From NCBI RefSeq assembly GCF_900232865.1, contig NZ_OCTS01000008.1, forward strand, positions 1 through 64,000: a stretch of DNA of 64,000 nucleotides. Reading direction: 5' to 3'. Origin of the DNA: Corynebacterium dentalis. GTDB lineage: Bacteria > Actinomycetota > Actinomycetes > Mycobacteriales > Mycobacteriaceae. The notes under the pieces are model-generated. The model did not search any database and had not been told where the DNA came from. It was given only the letters and a program-made list of their open reading frames with translations. Positions 20,854-29,743 of this stretch are shown in pieces (positions within the stretch are counted from its first letter, which is position 1; each line of letters begins with the position of its first letter). Position numbers and translations under genes: made by a program.

Positions 20854-21357
20854 CTAACCTTCCATCCGGACCAGGGTCTGTCCAACGCGAACTTCCTGAC
20901 CAGCGGAAAGTTTTTCCGGCTGGTCGATGCGCTGTGAACCGATGAACGTGCCGTTGCGGGAATCCAGATCCTCCAGGAACCACTCCGGACCGCGCTTGAT
21001 CAGGCGTGCATGACGGCCGGAAGCGAAGTCATCCTCCAAAACCAGCGTGGCGCTCTGGGAGCGACCAATGGTGACCTCGTTGTATCCCTGCAGCTCCAGG
21101 TGGGTGCCCATCAGCGGGCCGGACACCAGAGTCAGGGCCGTGGGCGCCTTGGTGCGCTTAAAAGGAGCAAAGCCGCGGGAGCCCTGGGAAGGCTCGCTAC
21201 CCTGGACAAACGGTGCCGCAGCCACAACCGGAGCGGCAGCCTGCAGACCGGACGCGCGGTCAGCATCAGAACGCAAGGCGCGCAGGGTCATCCAAATGAA
21301 GAACCACAGCAGCACCAGGAGGCCGATCTTGGCCACTAGAAGCAGTGTGGTCTGCAC
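20854..21357 (-). CDS. fhaB: FHA-domain membrane protein FhaB
   Basis: 167 residues if translation starts at the GTG at 21357, which sits 9 nt after GAGGAG; a TTG at 21366 is possible but too close to that site. N-terminal membrane helix (LLLVAKIGLLVLLWFFIWM), linker, C-terminal FHA domain with VTIGRSQSATL, SGRHARL and SRNGTFIGSQ. FHA domains bind phosphothreonine made by PknA/PknB; the mycobacterial orthologue links this to FtsZ and FtsQ. Confidence 0.93.
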   Translation of the reverse strand: MQTTLLLVAKIGLLVLLWFFIWMTLRALRSDADRASGLQAAAPVVAAAPFVQGSEPSQGSRGFAPFKRTKAPTALTLVSGPLMGTHLELQGYNEVTIGRSQSATLVLEDDFASGRHARLIKRGPEWFLEDLDSRNGTFIGSQRIDQPEKLSAGQEVRVGQTLVRMEG

Positions 21358-21437
21358 GGTACTCAACTCCTCGCGAAGGGATTTTAGATAGTTACCGTGA
21401 ACAGCCTAGTAGACGAGCGAGACAAGAGGGAGTGCCC

Positions 21438-22730
21438 TTAGCGGAATTGGACCTCAATTTCGGAATGCCCCATGACAATGAGGTCCCCATCCGCCAGCAA
21501 CCAGTTTTCAATGGGGGTGTCATTCACTGAGGTGCCGTTGGTGGATTGCAGGTCCGTGAGCACGGCATCGTATCCATCCCAGGAGATCTCCGCGTGCTGG
21601 CGAGATACGCCCGTGTCCGGGATGCGCAAGTCCACGCCGTTGCCGCGCCCGATCACATTGGAGCCTTCGCGCAGCACGTGCCGACGGTCCGAGCCATCGC
21701 GCAGGATCAACGTAACCTCCGCGTGCGTTTCGTTGCGGTCGCTGGAGGCGCCGGTGCGTGGATCTTCCTTGTAAACGTTGTGCGCGAGGACTTCCGTGCC
21801 CGGGTAGCTGGTGGGCTGTGCGGGCGGGTTGGTGAGTGGATCGGTGGCGTAGGCGCTCTCACCGGGGTGCTGGTCTGCCCCCTTTTCTTCCGACGCCAAC
21901 TCTGCGCCCTCTGCGCTATGAGCCTGGGAAGCCGCTGGGTTATCCCACACGTAGTTGGAGCTTGGAGCGGGCTTGACGATGTCCGAGAGCTCCGGTGATG
22001 CGGAGCTTGCTGCTGCTGAAGCTGCGCCGGCGGCGGCTGCTGTTGCTCCTGCGGCGTCGGCACCTGCCGTGCCTGCTGCTTCGGCGTGGACCTGGCGGTC
22101 GCGCTCCTGCTGCTCATCGTGAGCGGACTTCAGGGAATCGTAGCTTTGCTGGTTGCGCTCAGAGCTATCGTGCGGCTGGTCATAACCAGCGCCGTGGTAA
22201 CCCTCGCTGGAGGGCGCGGAGTTTGCGTCGTCCCAATTCTCCCCGGACTCATCACTACGGTGAGTTTCCCACTCATCGCGGCGATCCTGCTCGCGGCTGG
22301 AATCCGGGCGGGACTCGGAACGAGCTTCTGAACGGGACTCAGAACGAGGCGGTGCGTTGAACATCGAATCGGCCTTCAGCTGGCCGGAATGCATGCCCTC
22401 GCGGGGCTGAATGATCACCTGAACTGGGGAATTGGTGCGCCATCCGGAATTGCGGATGAAGCGCTGGAGGCGATCGGAGAGATCGTCCTCCACATCGCTG
22501 TGCTTCTCATTGAGCGAATCGAAATCGCGCTGAGAGATGTTGACAACAAAGTGGCACGGCGCCCAACGGTTGCCGTCCGGGTCCATCATCACGGAGTTCT
22601 CGACTTGCTGCTTGAGAGTTTCGTCGATCTCTGCGGGGACTACCTCGCCGCCGAATACGCGCGCGAAGCCGTTATCCAGGCCGCGCTGAAGCGAACTGTC
22701 CAGCTTCCTAAATTTGCCAAAGAGGTCCAT
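21438..22730 (-). CDS. fhaA: FHA-domain protein FhaA
   Basis: 430 residues from MDLFGKFRKL; an upstream in-frame ATG would add 11 residues not typical of the family. N-terminal DUF3662 domain about 1-115, a long charged/Ala-rich linker and a C-terminal FHA domain (SNVIGRGNGVDLRIPDTGVS, RQHAEISWDG, STNGTSVND). The mycobacterial orthologue binds phosphorylated MviN and PknB products to restrain peptidoglycan synthesis. A dispersed repeat copy (21891 core) encodes LASEEKG in the linker. Confidence 0.94.
   Translation of the reverse strand: MDLFGKFRKLDSSLQRGLDNGFARVFGGEVVPAEIDETLKQQVENSVMMDPDGNRWAPCHFVVNISQRDFDSLNEKHSDVEDDLSDRLQRFIRNSGWRTNSPVQVIIQPREGMHSGQLKADSMFNAPPRSESRSEARSESRPDSSREQDRRDEWETHRSDESGENWDDANSAPSSEGYHGAGYDQPHDSSERNQQSYDSLKSAHDEQQERDRQVHAEAAGTAGADAAGATAAAAGAASAAASSASPELSDIVKPAPSSNYVWDNPAASQAHSAEGAELASEEKGADQHPGESAYATDPLTNPPAQPTSYPGTEVLAHNVYKEDPRTGASSDRNETHAEVTLILRDGSDRRHVLREGSNVIGRGNGVDLRIPDTGVSRQHAEISWDGYDAVLTDLQSTNGTSVNDTPIENWLLADGDLIVMGHSEIEVQFR
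21879..21898 (-). repeat. Dispersed repeat copy 5
   Basis: Core then GAAGAAAAGGGG; fhaA linker. Confidence 0.75.
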
Positions 22731-23134
22731 GTGGGGACTTCCTTTCGTTCTCGGTGCAGCCAACTGTCAGCATCACGTTTGGGCTGGTATCGGGCTATTT
22801 TTCCCAAGGTTGAGGTTCCAAGGCCATTGCGAGCTTGGGCAAGGCGGGGCTTGCAAAAAGCTGCGATCCGGCTGCACGGTTACTGCATAGGATACTCAAG
22901 AACTCTCAAAAACCTTAGTGAAGGTCGATTCAGGAAGCGTAACGGACGGCGCGTTCCAGACGTTTGATATTCGGAATTTTGGGATGCGGCGGGGAGTGTG
23001 CCGGTGTTCGCTGGGCGACTAGCACTGGGGGTGAGGCGGTATTCGTTGGGGTTTCGCTGTGTCGGATTCGGCAAGGAATCTGGCGAAGAACTAGTAAGCG
23101 GTGTGTCCAGGATACTGCAGCGCACGGCACGTTT
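22731..23134. other. Gap between fhaA and the tRNA-Leu promoter
   Basis: About 400 bp with no supported gene. It must hold the fhaA promoter on the minus strand; AT-rich hexamers around 22880-22915 are candidates but none is convincing. Confidence 0.4.
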
Positions 23135-23163
23135 TTGTTAGTTTCTGAACCCGGTGCTATAGT
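23135..23163 (+). promoter_or_regulatory. tRNA-Leu promoter
   Basis: TTGTTA (23135-23140), 17-bp spacer, TATAGT (23158-23163), about 33 bp before the mature tRNA 5' end. Confidence 0.7.
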
Positions 23164-23195
23164 TTTTCCTTGTCGCTCACGCGATGAAACCACTC

Positions 23196-23278
23196 GGGCG
23201 AGTGGCGGAATGGCAGACGCGCTGGCTTCAGGTGCCAGTGTCCTTCGGGACGTGGGGGTTCAAGTCCCCCTTCGCCCA
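23196..23278 (+). tRNA. tRNA-Leu (CAG anticodon)
   Basis: 83-nt class II tRNA. Acceptor GGGCGAG pairs with TTCGCCC (one G-U), anticodon arm CTGGC-TTCAGGT-GCCAG with CAG at 23229-23231, a variable arm around TGTCCTTCGGGACG, and TPsiC arm GGGGG-TTCAAGT-CCCCC. CCA is not encoded. A tRNA-Leu next to fhaA is common in corynebacteria and mycobacteria. Confidence 0.96.
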
Positions 23279-23312
23279 CAGAAGAGCTTCAGAAGCTGAG
23301 GTTCACAAGCAG

Positions 23313-23354
23313 ACCGGCGGTCTCTCACTCATAAGGTGCGGGCCGCCGGTTTTC
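23313..23354 (+). terminator. Terminator after tRNA-Leu
   Basis: ACCGGCGG (23313-23320) pairs with CCGCCGGT (23343-23350), then TTTTC. Confidence 0.75.
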
Positions 23355-23466
23355 ACTGGGTGGTGGTGGGTTGTCATTGCTAACAGTTCCGACGTGGCCT
23401 CGCTTCGGCGGTACCAATGCCCCTGGTGCTGTTATTCCGTTGCGCCGTTGAACTGTTCATAGTTCT

Positions 23467-23544
23467 GTACCAAAACTCGATTCAGTTAGTCACGTGCGCC
23501 ACATTCTCTTGCGGAAATAGAACGCGCCCGTTGAGTTTTGGTAC
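23467..23544. repeat. Perfect 12-bp inverted repeat, 54-bp spacer
   Basis: GTACCAAAACTC at 23467-23478 is mirrored by GAGTTTTGGTAC at 23533-23544. No gene lies inside. It could be the ends of a tiny non-autonomous element or a long-range regulatory dyad. Confidence 0.7.
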
Positions 23545-23566
23545 TTAAGTTTGGCGGGGGTGAGCT

Positions 23567-23596
23567 TGGCGTCGGGAAATAAAGAAAACAAAAAAC
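23567..23596 (+). repeat. Dispersed repeat copy 6
   Basis: Core then GGAAATAAAGAAAAC; intergenic, downstream of the 12-bp inverted repeat. Confidence 0.8.
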
Positions 23597-23681
23597 GAAA
23601 CATTGAGCAGAGCGCACTAAAACGCTCCCTGCGCACGCCAAAACCGGCGCTCCCCCCAGCGCCATCAAAAGCCGCAAGACT

Positions 23682-23940
23682 TTAAAGTATGTGTCCCCGT
23701 TCCCAACCCTCATTCAACGGCTGATTCCCAGCGCGGCGGTAATAATCAATAACCTGTTCAGCCGTTTTACGGGCCGTAGTACCAATTGTGAGTCGTACGG
23801 GGCGGGTTCCCTGTAGGACGAGCGAATTGAACGCTCCTGCCGATCCGCCAATCGGTGCCATATGCCAAGACTTGAGGCGCTTGGCGGCCTTCGCGCTCGG
23901 CACGTTTTGCAAGAGCTTCTGCGAGAAACATGACGTACAG
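23682..23940 (-). pseudogene. Possible frameshifted gene remnant
   Basis: Two overlapping minus frames join into one protein-like stretch: one carries VLAYGTDWRIGRSVQFARPT, and the other takes over near 23830 with TIGTTARKTAEQVIDYYRRA and ends NEGWERGHIL. A single base loss would explain the switch. Family not recognised; coding nature is uncertain. Confidence 0.35.
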
Positions 23941-23960
23941 CTTAGCGATTTTCGGCTGAT

Positions 23961-24311
23961 GTGCTTGCGGCGGTGGCAATTCCTGCTGTGTGGATGTGGC
24001 TGGTCTGTTCCGTGGCGCATGCTGGGCAATTTGGCCCGGGGCACATCATCGGGGCGGGTCTATCGGGCATCGCCGGAATGTACTTGTTGGTGTGGTGGGG
24101 GCTTAAGCGGATTGAGTCTTGGCTGGTAGTGGCTTTGATCTCAGGGTTCTATTCAGCACTGGGGGTTGGCGTTTGTTTTGGTCTGTACGGATCATCGACA
24201 GATATCACCGGACTCTGGGGCGTTGGCATGATCTATGTTGCGATGTTCTCGCTGGCTGCAAGCTTTTTGGTTGCGTTCACGATCGTGACGATCCGGAAGT
24301 CCAATAGCTAA
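23961..24311 (+). CDS. Small four-helix membrane protein, hypothetical
   Basis: 116 residues from a GTG at 23961, with four hydrophobic segments (AVAIPAVWMWLVCSVAHA, IIGAGLSGIAGMYLLVWWGL, WLVVALISGFYSALGVGVCF, MIYVAMFSLAASFLVAFTIV) and a short basic C-terminus. No ribosome site is evident and the family is unknown. The regular amphipathic spacing supports a real membrane protein, possibly the remains of a longer gene. Confidence 0.5.
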   Translation: MLAAVAIPAVWMWLVCSVAHAGQFGPGHIIGAGLSGIAGMYLLVWWGLKRIESWLVVALISGFYSALGVGVCFGLYGSSTDITGLWGVGMIYVAMFSLAASFLVAFTIVTIRKSNS

Positions 24312-24364
24312 ATACTTCCAGGAGCCGAGATTCTGCTTAGGGCGCCGCTGGGGCCAAGCCTCCA

Positions 24365-24477
24365 GGATCAGATTCACAATCTTTCCCCAACGTGTTTCGG
24401 CACTTTGCATTTCCCCAGGTGAATGTGACGGGTGGGAATTGGCGCGACCAGTTGGGGAAGAATTGTGAATCTGGTCG
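24365..24477. repeat. Long imperfect inverted repeat
   Basis: Arms of 27 bp (24365-24391 and 24451-24477) match at 23 of 27 positions, around a 59-nt loop. The strongest part is GATTCACAAT at 24371-24380 facing ATTGTGAATC at 24462-24471, and CCCCAAC facing GTTGGGG. It lies between the small membrane protein and the GC-rich tract, with no gene inside. Confidence 0.75.
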
Positions 24478-24479
24478 AG

Positions 24480-24655
24480 TGAACCGACCCGCGCGACCCG
24501 AATCGCGTACCGATCCACGTGCCGCGCAACCCGACCCGAGCCGCGTGCCGCACGAGCCGATCCGCCAAAGCATGAACCGAGCCGAGCCGCGAACTGTGCC
24601 GGGTGGCCGCGCGAACCAACCCGCCACAGCACGAGGCGAACCGACCCACCGACCT
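24480..24655. repeat. Degenerate CCGAnCC-rich tract
   Basis: Some 170 bp built of irregular repeats of CCGACCC, CCGAGCC, CCGATCC and CGAACC, roughly 10-12 bp apart, ending just before the MBL gene promoter. No tandem unit is exact. No coding function is supported. Confidence 0.55.
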
Positions 24656-24694
24656 CCATGCCGCCGCCCACAGTGAACCGCCGCAGGTCATCGC

Positions 24695-24708
24695 TACAGT
24701 GGACAACT
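24695..24708 (+). promoter_or_regulatory. -10 box of leaderless MBL gene
   Basis: TACAGT (24695-24700) ends 8 nt before the GTG at 24709. Confidence 0.5.
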
Positions 24709-25884
24709 GTGTGTACACCGCTGTTTCCGGATCAATATCAGGCCGCGCTCGGCGAGCGCCTGCCTGAACCTGTCCGCATCCCCCTCGATCAGTTCGATGA
24801 GTTTGCCGAATCCGAGGAGCCTAACCAGATCACCCACAAGAACCGCGAATTGTGGGTCCGATCAGTACCGATGCCAGGTGGCGAAGGCCCTCAGTACGTG
24901 TATTCCATGGTCTTCATCACCGAGCACGGCGTTACGGTGGTTGACCCCGGATGGCCGGATCGCGATGATTTTCGTGCAAGCATCGCCCAACCCCTCAACG
25001 ATTTCCTCATCCAACGTGGGCGCAGCATTCAGGACATCAAGGCAGTTATCGCCACCCATGCGCACCCCGATCACCTGGGTGCCGCCGGTCCGCTAGCGCA
25101 GCTCGCGAACGCCAAGCTCGTGATGAGCTCCCGCGAATGGACATCCGTCGAGCAGGCGCGCGGTGATCGGCCCGCCAACCCAGACAGATTCGCGCTGACG
25201 GAGGAAAGCATCGGCGCGCCCGCAGGCGCCCTTGACCTGGACAAACTCCCCGGCGCCAAGGAGACCAAAGGTGCTAAAGACGCCAACACTTCCACCACCC
25301 GTGACCGCTGGTTCTTCCCAAAGCAGCGCCCCGATGTCTTGCTCGAAGACGGCGACCGCCTGGATCAGCTCGACATCCCAGAGCTCAGCGACCTGCCTTG
25401 GGAGGTCGTCATCACGCCCGGGCACACCGACGGCCACATGTGCTTGATCGACCGCGCGCAGAAAATCCTCATCGCCGCTGATCAGATCATCCCCACGATC
25501 TTCCCCGGAATTGGCCTGTCTGTGGCACCCGCGCCGGGCAATCCTATTGAGCAGTACTTGGACTCTCTTGTGCGCATCAGCGAATTCGACGATTATCGCG
25601 TCCTGTCCGGCCACGGCTACTGCTTCACTGATCTCCCCGCCCGCATCGAGGAAACTGCCCAGCACGTGCTGCGGCGCGCTCGCGAAGTGCAGAACATTCT
25701 CTCGCAGAATGAAAAGGGGGAAGCTGTGAGCGTGTGGAGTATGGCGTCGAAAATGACATGGTCGGCGGGGTGGGATGGCATGGTGAAGTCGCCGCGGCTG
25801 CTCTCCGGGCTGCGGCAGACGATGATGTACCGCGACCTGGTGCAGCGGGTGGGGCTGGACAAGTGGGAGCGGCTTTTCGCGTGA
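24709..25884 (+). CDS. Metallo-beta-lactamase-fold hydrolase
   Basis: 391 residues from a leaderless-type GTG at 24709; a longer frame starting 51 nt upstream is less likely. Metal ligands H117, H119, D121 and H122 (THAHPDHLGA), a later His in TPGHTDGHMCL, Asp in AADQIIP and a terminal His in LSGHGY form a complete dinuclear site. The C-terminal about 60 residues are helical, as in glyoxalase-II-like and LACTB2-like members. Substrate unknown. A dispersed repeat core (25742) encodes MASKM. Confidence 0.85.
   Translation: MCTPLFPDQYQAALGERLPEPVRIPLDQFDEFAESEEPNQITHKNRELWVRSVPMPGGEGPQYVYSMVFITEHGVTVVDPGWPDRDDFRASIAQPLNDFLIQRGRSIQDIKAVIATHAHPDHLGAAGPLAQLANAKLVMSSREWTSVEQARGDRPANPDRFALTEESIGAPAGALDLDKLPGAKETKGAKDANTSTTRDRWFFPKQRPDVLLEDGDRLDQLDIPELSDLPWEVVITPGHTDGHMCLIDRAQKILIAADQIIPTIFPGIGLSVAPAPGNPIEQYLDSLVRISEFDDYRVLSGHGYCFTDLPARIEETAQHVLRRAREVQNILSQNEKGEAVSVWSMASKMTWSAGWDGMVKSPRLLSGLRQTMMYRDLVQRVGLDKWERLFA
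25742..25757 (+). repeat. Dispersed repeat copy 7 (weak tail)
   Basis: Core then AAAATGAC; in the MBL gene. Confidence 0.5.
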
Positions 25885-25922
25885 TGCCGGAGCGTGCAAA
25901 ATTCGCGCGCGGTGGATCGCCG

Positions 25923-25935
25923 GTAGTCTGGCGGC
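25923..25935 (+). promoter_or_regulatory. -10 box of leaderless doxX transcript
   Basis: TAGTCT ends 7 nt before the ATG at 25936. Confidence 0.5.
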
Positions 25936-26712
25936 ATGACTGCACTTAGGGATATTTCACTGTTGGTTGCGCGCGTCATTCTCGGCGTGGTGCTTATTGC
26001 GCATGGTTGGCAAAAATACAATGACTGGACCGTGGAGGGCACCGGCCAGAACTTCGACAAGATGGGTGTGCCCAGCCCGGAGCTGGCTGCGCAGTTCGCG
26101 ACCTACTTTGAGATCGCGGGCGGCGCACTGCTGATCATCGGTCTGCTGGTGCGGCTGGTCGGCCCGATTCTGTTCGTGGAGATGGCTGCGGCGGCGTGGT
26201 TCGCGCACCGCGACGGCGGCATCTTCGTGGCCGACGGTGGCTGGGAACTGGTTGCCGTGATCGGCGCTGCGGGTCTGGCGTTGGCAGGCGCGGGTGCTGG
26301 CCGTATCTCCTTGGATTACCTGTTGGCGACCCCTTTTCGTCGACGCAAGGAGTCCAAGCTGGCAAAGAAGAATGCCGAGGCTCACGGTTATGTCGATCCG
26401 GCGTCCGGTACGGGGAATTCTGCATATGCAGGAGCTGGCAACGGTGCGGTCGCCGGAACGGGCGCGGCAGCGGGAGCTGGCAACGGAGCCATGGGCAACA
26501 ATCACGTGGCGCATGGCAAAAACACCGGCAGCTTCGGCGCGGCGACGGATCGCAACTTTGCCCAAGAGGATTACAGCGATGCTAAGACCACCGCGTTTGA
26601 GCGTCCTCAGACCGGGAACTCCGATGGCCACGGCATCGCCAACAATGCTGCTCACAAGGTAGATCCCAATGCCCCCACCACGCAGTGGCCAGGCGATACC
26701 CGTAAGAAGTAG
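25936..26712 (+). CDS. DoxX-family membrane protein
   Basis: 258 residues. Four membrane helices in residues 1-145 with the family start RVILGVVLIAHGWQKYNDW and EIAGGALLIIGLLVRLVGPI. The unusual C-terminal 110 residues are soluble, Gly/Ala/Asn-rich and low-complexity. DoxX proteins are linked to quinone or thiosulfate redox chemistry and, in mycobacteria, to oxidative stress complexes; the precise role here is unknown. Confidence 0.85.
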   Translation: MTALRDISLLVARVILGVVLIAHGWQKYNDWTVEGTGQNFDKMGVPSPELAAQFATYFEIAGGALLIIGLLVRLVGPILFVEMAAAAWFAHRDGGIFVADGGWELVAVIGAAGLALAGAGAGRISLDYLLATPFRRRKESKLAKKNAEAHGYVDPASGTGNSAYAGAGNGAVAGTGAAAGAGNGAMGNNHVAHGKNTGSFGAATDRNFAQEDYSDAKTTAFERPQTGNSDGHGIANNAAHKVDPNAPTTQWPGDTRKK

Positions 26713-27247
26713 TTAGCCCTTCACCCCGTTGAGCTCATTCGACGTTTCCGGCAGCTCCACTGTCTTCACCACCTTGCCCGTGGCGATATCCACCTTGTGG
26801 ATCTTGTTCGTCGCGGGTTCTGTCACGTAGGCGTACTTGTCTTGGACGAAGAGGGTCGGGCGGGGGTCTTGCCAGGTCTCGGATTCTTTCCACTCCTTGG
26901 CCACGGGGTATTCGCCGGTTATTTCACCGGAGGTTGGGTCGAGTTTGCGCAGCGTGCCGTCGGTGCCCAGCACCAGCGCCTCACCTTCTGGCCCGCGGCC
27001 TAATGACCGGAAGCTGTAGGAGGCCTTCACGTCCACCACGTGCATGGTCGAGGTCTTCGTATCGGTCAGCGTGACGCGAGGGGGGCGTCCAACTCCTGGA
27101 TAGATCCGTCACCGTCACCGAAAATGAGCGTGCGCTTGCCTTCATTCACCACGTGACCTGGCTTGGTCGCGGAATAGACGGTGTCTGTCAGCAGCGGTTC
27201 GGTGGTGTAGCTGTGGGTGTGGTCGCCATGTGGTTCGGTCCAGGAGC

Positions 27248-27269
27248 TGGCGTCGAAAACACGAAATCC
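27248..27269 (+). repeat. Dispersed repeat copy 8
   Basis: Core then AAAACACGAAATCC; in the aztD-like pseudogene. Confidence 0.65.
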
Positions 27270-27441
27270 TTCCTTCGTGGAGTCAAGCAGACTGCGGCCA
27301 TCGCCCAAGGGGTTGAGGCGGTTGAAGCCGTCGAGTTTCGAGTCATCGAGGACTTCGAGGGTTTTGGCGTCGAGGGTCAGCAGGCCGCCGTCGTAGGTGG
27401 TGACTAGGCGCGGGGTGGGTCCTGCGGCTTCGGATGGTGGG

Positions 27442-27467
27442 GTTTGTGTTTTTTGTTCCGACGCCAC
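27442..27467 (-). repeat. Dispersed repeat copy 9
   Basis: Core then GAACAAAAAACACAAACC; in the same pseudogene, opposite orientation. Confidence 0.75.
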
Positions 27468-27671
27468 TTCTGCGCTTCCGGTGTTACTTTCACCTGCGGA
27501 ATTGCTGTTGTTGGGGTCCGTGGAGCAGGCGGTCAGGGTCAGACCGGTGGCCGCGAGTGCTGCTATGAGGCGGATTGGGGTGCGCGATGGGCGCGAGGTC
27601 AAGGTCATGAGGTTATCTCCCTTAGTGACATCAATGTTCAATTAGAAAGGGAGAATAGTGCAATGAACCCC

Positions 27672-27696
27672 CGTATTGAATACAGATTCCAATACG
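27672..27696 (-). other. Stem-loop downstream of the DoxX/AztD pair, before the DUF1707 gene
   Basis: CGTATTG (27672-27678) pairs with CAATACG (27690-27696), lying between the DUF1707 gene end and the AztD-like start. No T-run; possible mRNA 3' stabiliser or operator. Confidence 0.35.
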
Positions 27697-27767
27697 AGGG
27701 TGATGGGGAAGAGTTGGTGAGAACAGTCAGAGAAGTCCGGCAAGAGCAACTGAGCAGCGATGGCGCG

Positions 27768-28289
27768 CTACTGGCCGAGTTCCCTCTTGCGTTCGTAGGC
27801 CTGCTGGATGCGCTTCTGGCGCTCTGCCTTGTGCTTTTCCTCCAGCTCTTCGTAGATTTCTTCTTCTGAATCGTCGAGGCCGATGATTTCGCGAGCGACC
27901 CATGAACCAATGGCGGCGACTGGGAACACGATCCACCATTTATCAGTGATTTCCGTGAAGATGCCCACGAACATGATGATGATCGCGATACCCCACAGGG
28001 CAGCGTCAATCGTGTTGACCAGCTTCCCCTTACGGCGAACTTCTTGGAGCTCATGCTCGGCCTCGAGGGGAGAAACGTCCTGGGCCGACTGTGATTCTGG
28101 CGCTGTTGCGGCAGGCAAGTCTGCGATCAGCGCATCAAGTTCAGATTTGTACATGGCCTGGGCAGCTTGGCCTGTCCGATCTTCAAACTCCTGGACGTTT
28201 AAATAGCCACTAGCAAAGCGCTCTGAGAGTAGATCGATGGCGCGGGAGCGCTCAGGGTCGCCGATGCGCATTTCCGGAGTGTTTTCCAT
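27768..28289 (-). CDS. DUF1707 membrane protein
   Basis: 173 residues from MENTPEMRIGDPERS, with GGGAG 9 nt upstream. The DUF1707 domain (RIGDPERSRAIDLLSERFAS, GYLNVQEFEDRTGQA) occupies residues 1-60. A linker and two hydrophobic segments (AALWGIAIIIMFVGIF, WWIVFPVAAIGSWVA) and a highly charged helical tail follow. DUF1707 is an actinobacterial domain often fused to membrane or PspC-like modules; function unknown. Confidence 0.85.
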   Translation of the reverse strand: MENTPEMRIGDPERSRAIDLLSERFASGYLNVQEFEDRTGQAAQAMYKSELDALIADLPAATAPESQSAQDVSPLEAEHELQEVRRKGKLVNTIDAALWGIAIIIMFVGIFTEITDKWWIVFPVAAIGSWVAREIIGLDDSEEEIYEELEEKHKAERQKRIQQAYERKRELGQ

Positions 28290-28327
28290 GGCCGCAAGCT
28301 CCCTTTCTAAAAATTTTAGGAATATAA

Positions 28328-28879
<552 letters not shown>

Positions 28880-29034
28880 ATCCGCCCGCTATTGCCACGA
28901 ATGACAGGCTTTCTGCCTGCAGTTTGTGGCCAGTGGGGCTCATGGGATTACCACAACTTTCTCCAACCATGCTTGGCTAATCTGTAGCATCGGTACGTAA
29001 AGCGCGAGAAAATCGCACACGAAAGGAAACTCTC

Positions 29035-29667
29035 ATGAGCAACCCACACAACTACAACGATGACCAAACGCGACAGTTCCGGCCATCTCAGGACGGGTAC
29101 TCAGACCAGCGCGGCTACCCGCAGGACGGCTACGGCGGTTATCCCCAAGACAATCACGCACAGGGACATCAACAGGCTCCGCCTCAGCAAGCTGCTTATC
29201 AGCAGCAAGGTGATCCGGACTGGGGCAAGAACCAGAAGTCTGGCCTCATCGCAGGCCGTTTCGATGCCACCAAGGTCATCGTCAACCTGATCGTCCTCGG
29301 TGTGCTCGCGGCAGCAGTGACCTTCGCGGCTGTGTTTGTGGTGGATCTACTGCTGAGCCAGTTCACCGGAGTGAGCTCCGGCGGCGTGGGCACGGCGATT
29401 GTCACTGGTGTCATCGCTGGCATCGTCGGTGTTCTCGCTGGTCTGCTGTACATCCCCGTGGTGGGCACCGGCAATGAGCACCTCTATGGCCTCGCGGTGA
29501 TTGCGCTGGCCGTGGTGGCCGCGATCGTGTGGGTGCTCCTCGGGGGATTGCTCGACGGCGACTGGCGCACGCTCATTACTCTCACCGGGATCATCGCCAC
29601 GGCGATGACGGCCTACGCTTCCCGGCAGCGTATCGAGGCTGCCGACGTGCGCGGAGGACGCTACTAA
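29035..29667 (+). CDS. Membrane protein with Gln/Tyr-rich N-terminus
   Basis: 210 residues preceded by AAAGGAAA. The cytoplasmic N-terminus (about 65 residues) is rich in Gln, Tyr, Gly and Asp (GYPQDGYGGYPQD), as in other corynebacterial envelope proteins. Four membrane helices follow (VIVNLIVLGVLAAAVTFAAV, VGTAIVTGVIAGIVGVLAGL, LAVIALAVVAAIVWVLLGGL, LITLTGIIATAMTAY). Function unknown. Confidence 0.75.
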   Translation: MSNPHNYNDDQTRQFRPSQDGYSDQRGYPQDGYGGYPQDNHAQGHQQAPPQQAAYQQQGDPDWGKNQKSGLIAGRFDATKVIVNLIVLGVLAAAVTFAAVFVVDLLLSQFTGVSSGGVGTAIVTGVIAGIVGVLAGLLYIPVVGTGNEHLYGLAVIALAVVAAIVWVLLGGLLDGDWRTLITLTGIIATAMTAYASRQRIEAADVRGGRY

Positions 29668-29685
29668 GCGGCATCGTTTAGCACT

Positions 29686-29730
29686 AAAGCCCTTCACCTC
29701 AGATCCTGATTGCTGAGATGAAGGGCTTTT
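29686..29730. terminator. Bidirectional terminator
   Basis: AAAGCCCTTCACCTCAG pairs with CTGAGATGAAGGGCTTT (one bulge), followed by T-run; separates the convergent membrane-protein and thioesterase genes. Confidence 0.85.
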
Positions 29731-29743
29731 GCCATGTTTCCAA

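Larger units (their letters stand above)
26713..27608 (-). pseudogene. AztD-like zinc-chaperone lipoprotein, internally deleted and frameshifted
   Basis: N-terminal half: lipoprotein signal with lipobox LTAC, then RLVTTYDGGLLTLDAKTLEV, RVFDASSWTEPHGDHTHSY (His-rich) and GHVVNEGKRTLIFGDGDG, ending with a stop after DAPLASR. The C-terminal half continues in another frame at about 27090 (VTLTDTKTSTMHVVDVKASY, FRSLGRGPEGEALVLGTDG, NELNGVKG). The halves meet at a run of six G. From memory of AztD-type beta-propeller proteins, about 90 residues are missing between them, so this is probably a deletion, not just a one-base slip. A GGGAG site precedes the ATG at 27608. Two dispersed repeats lie in the N-terminal half. 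Confidence 0.7.
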
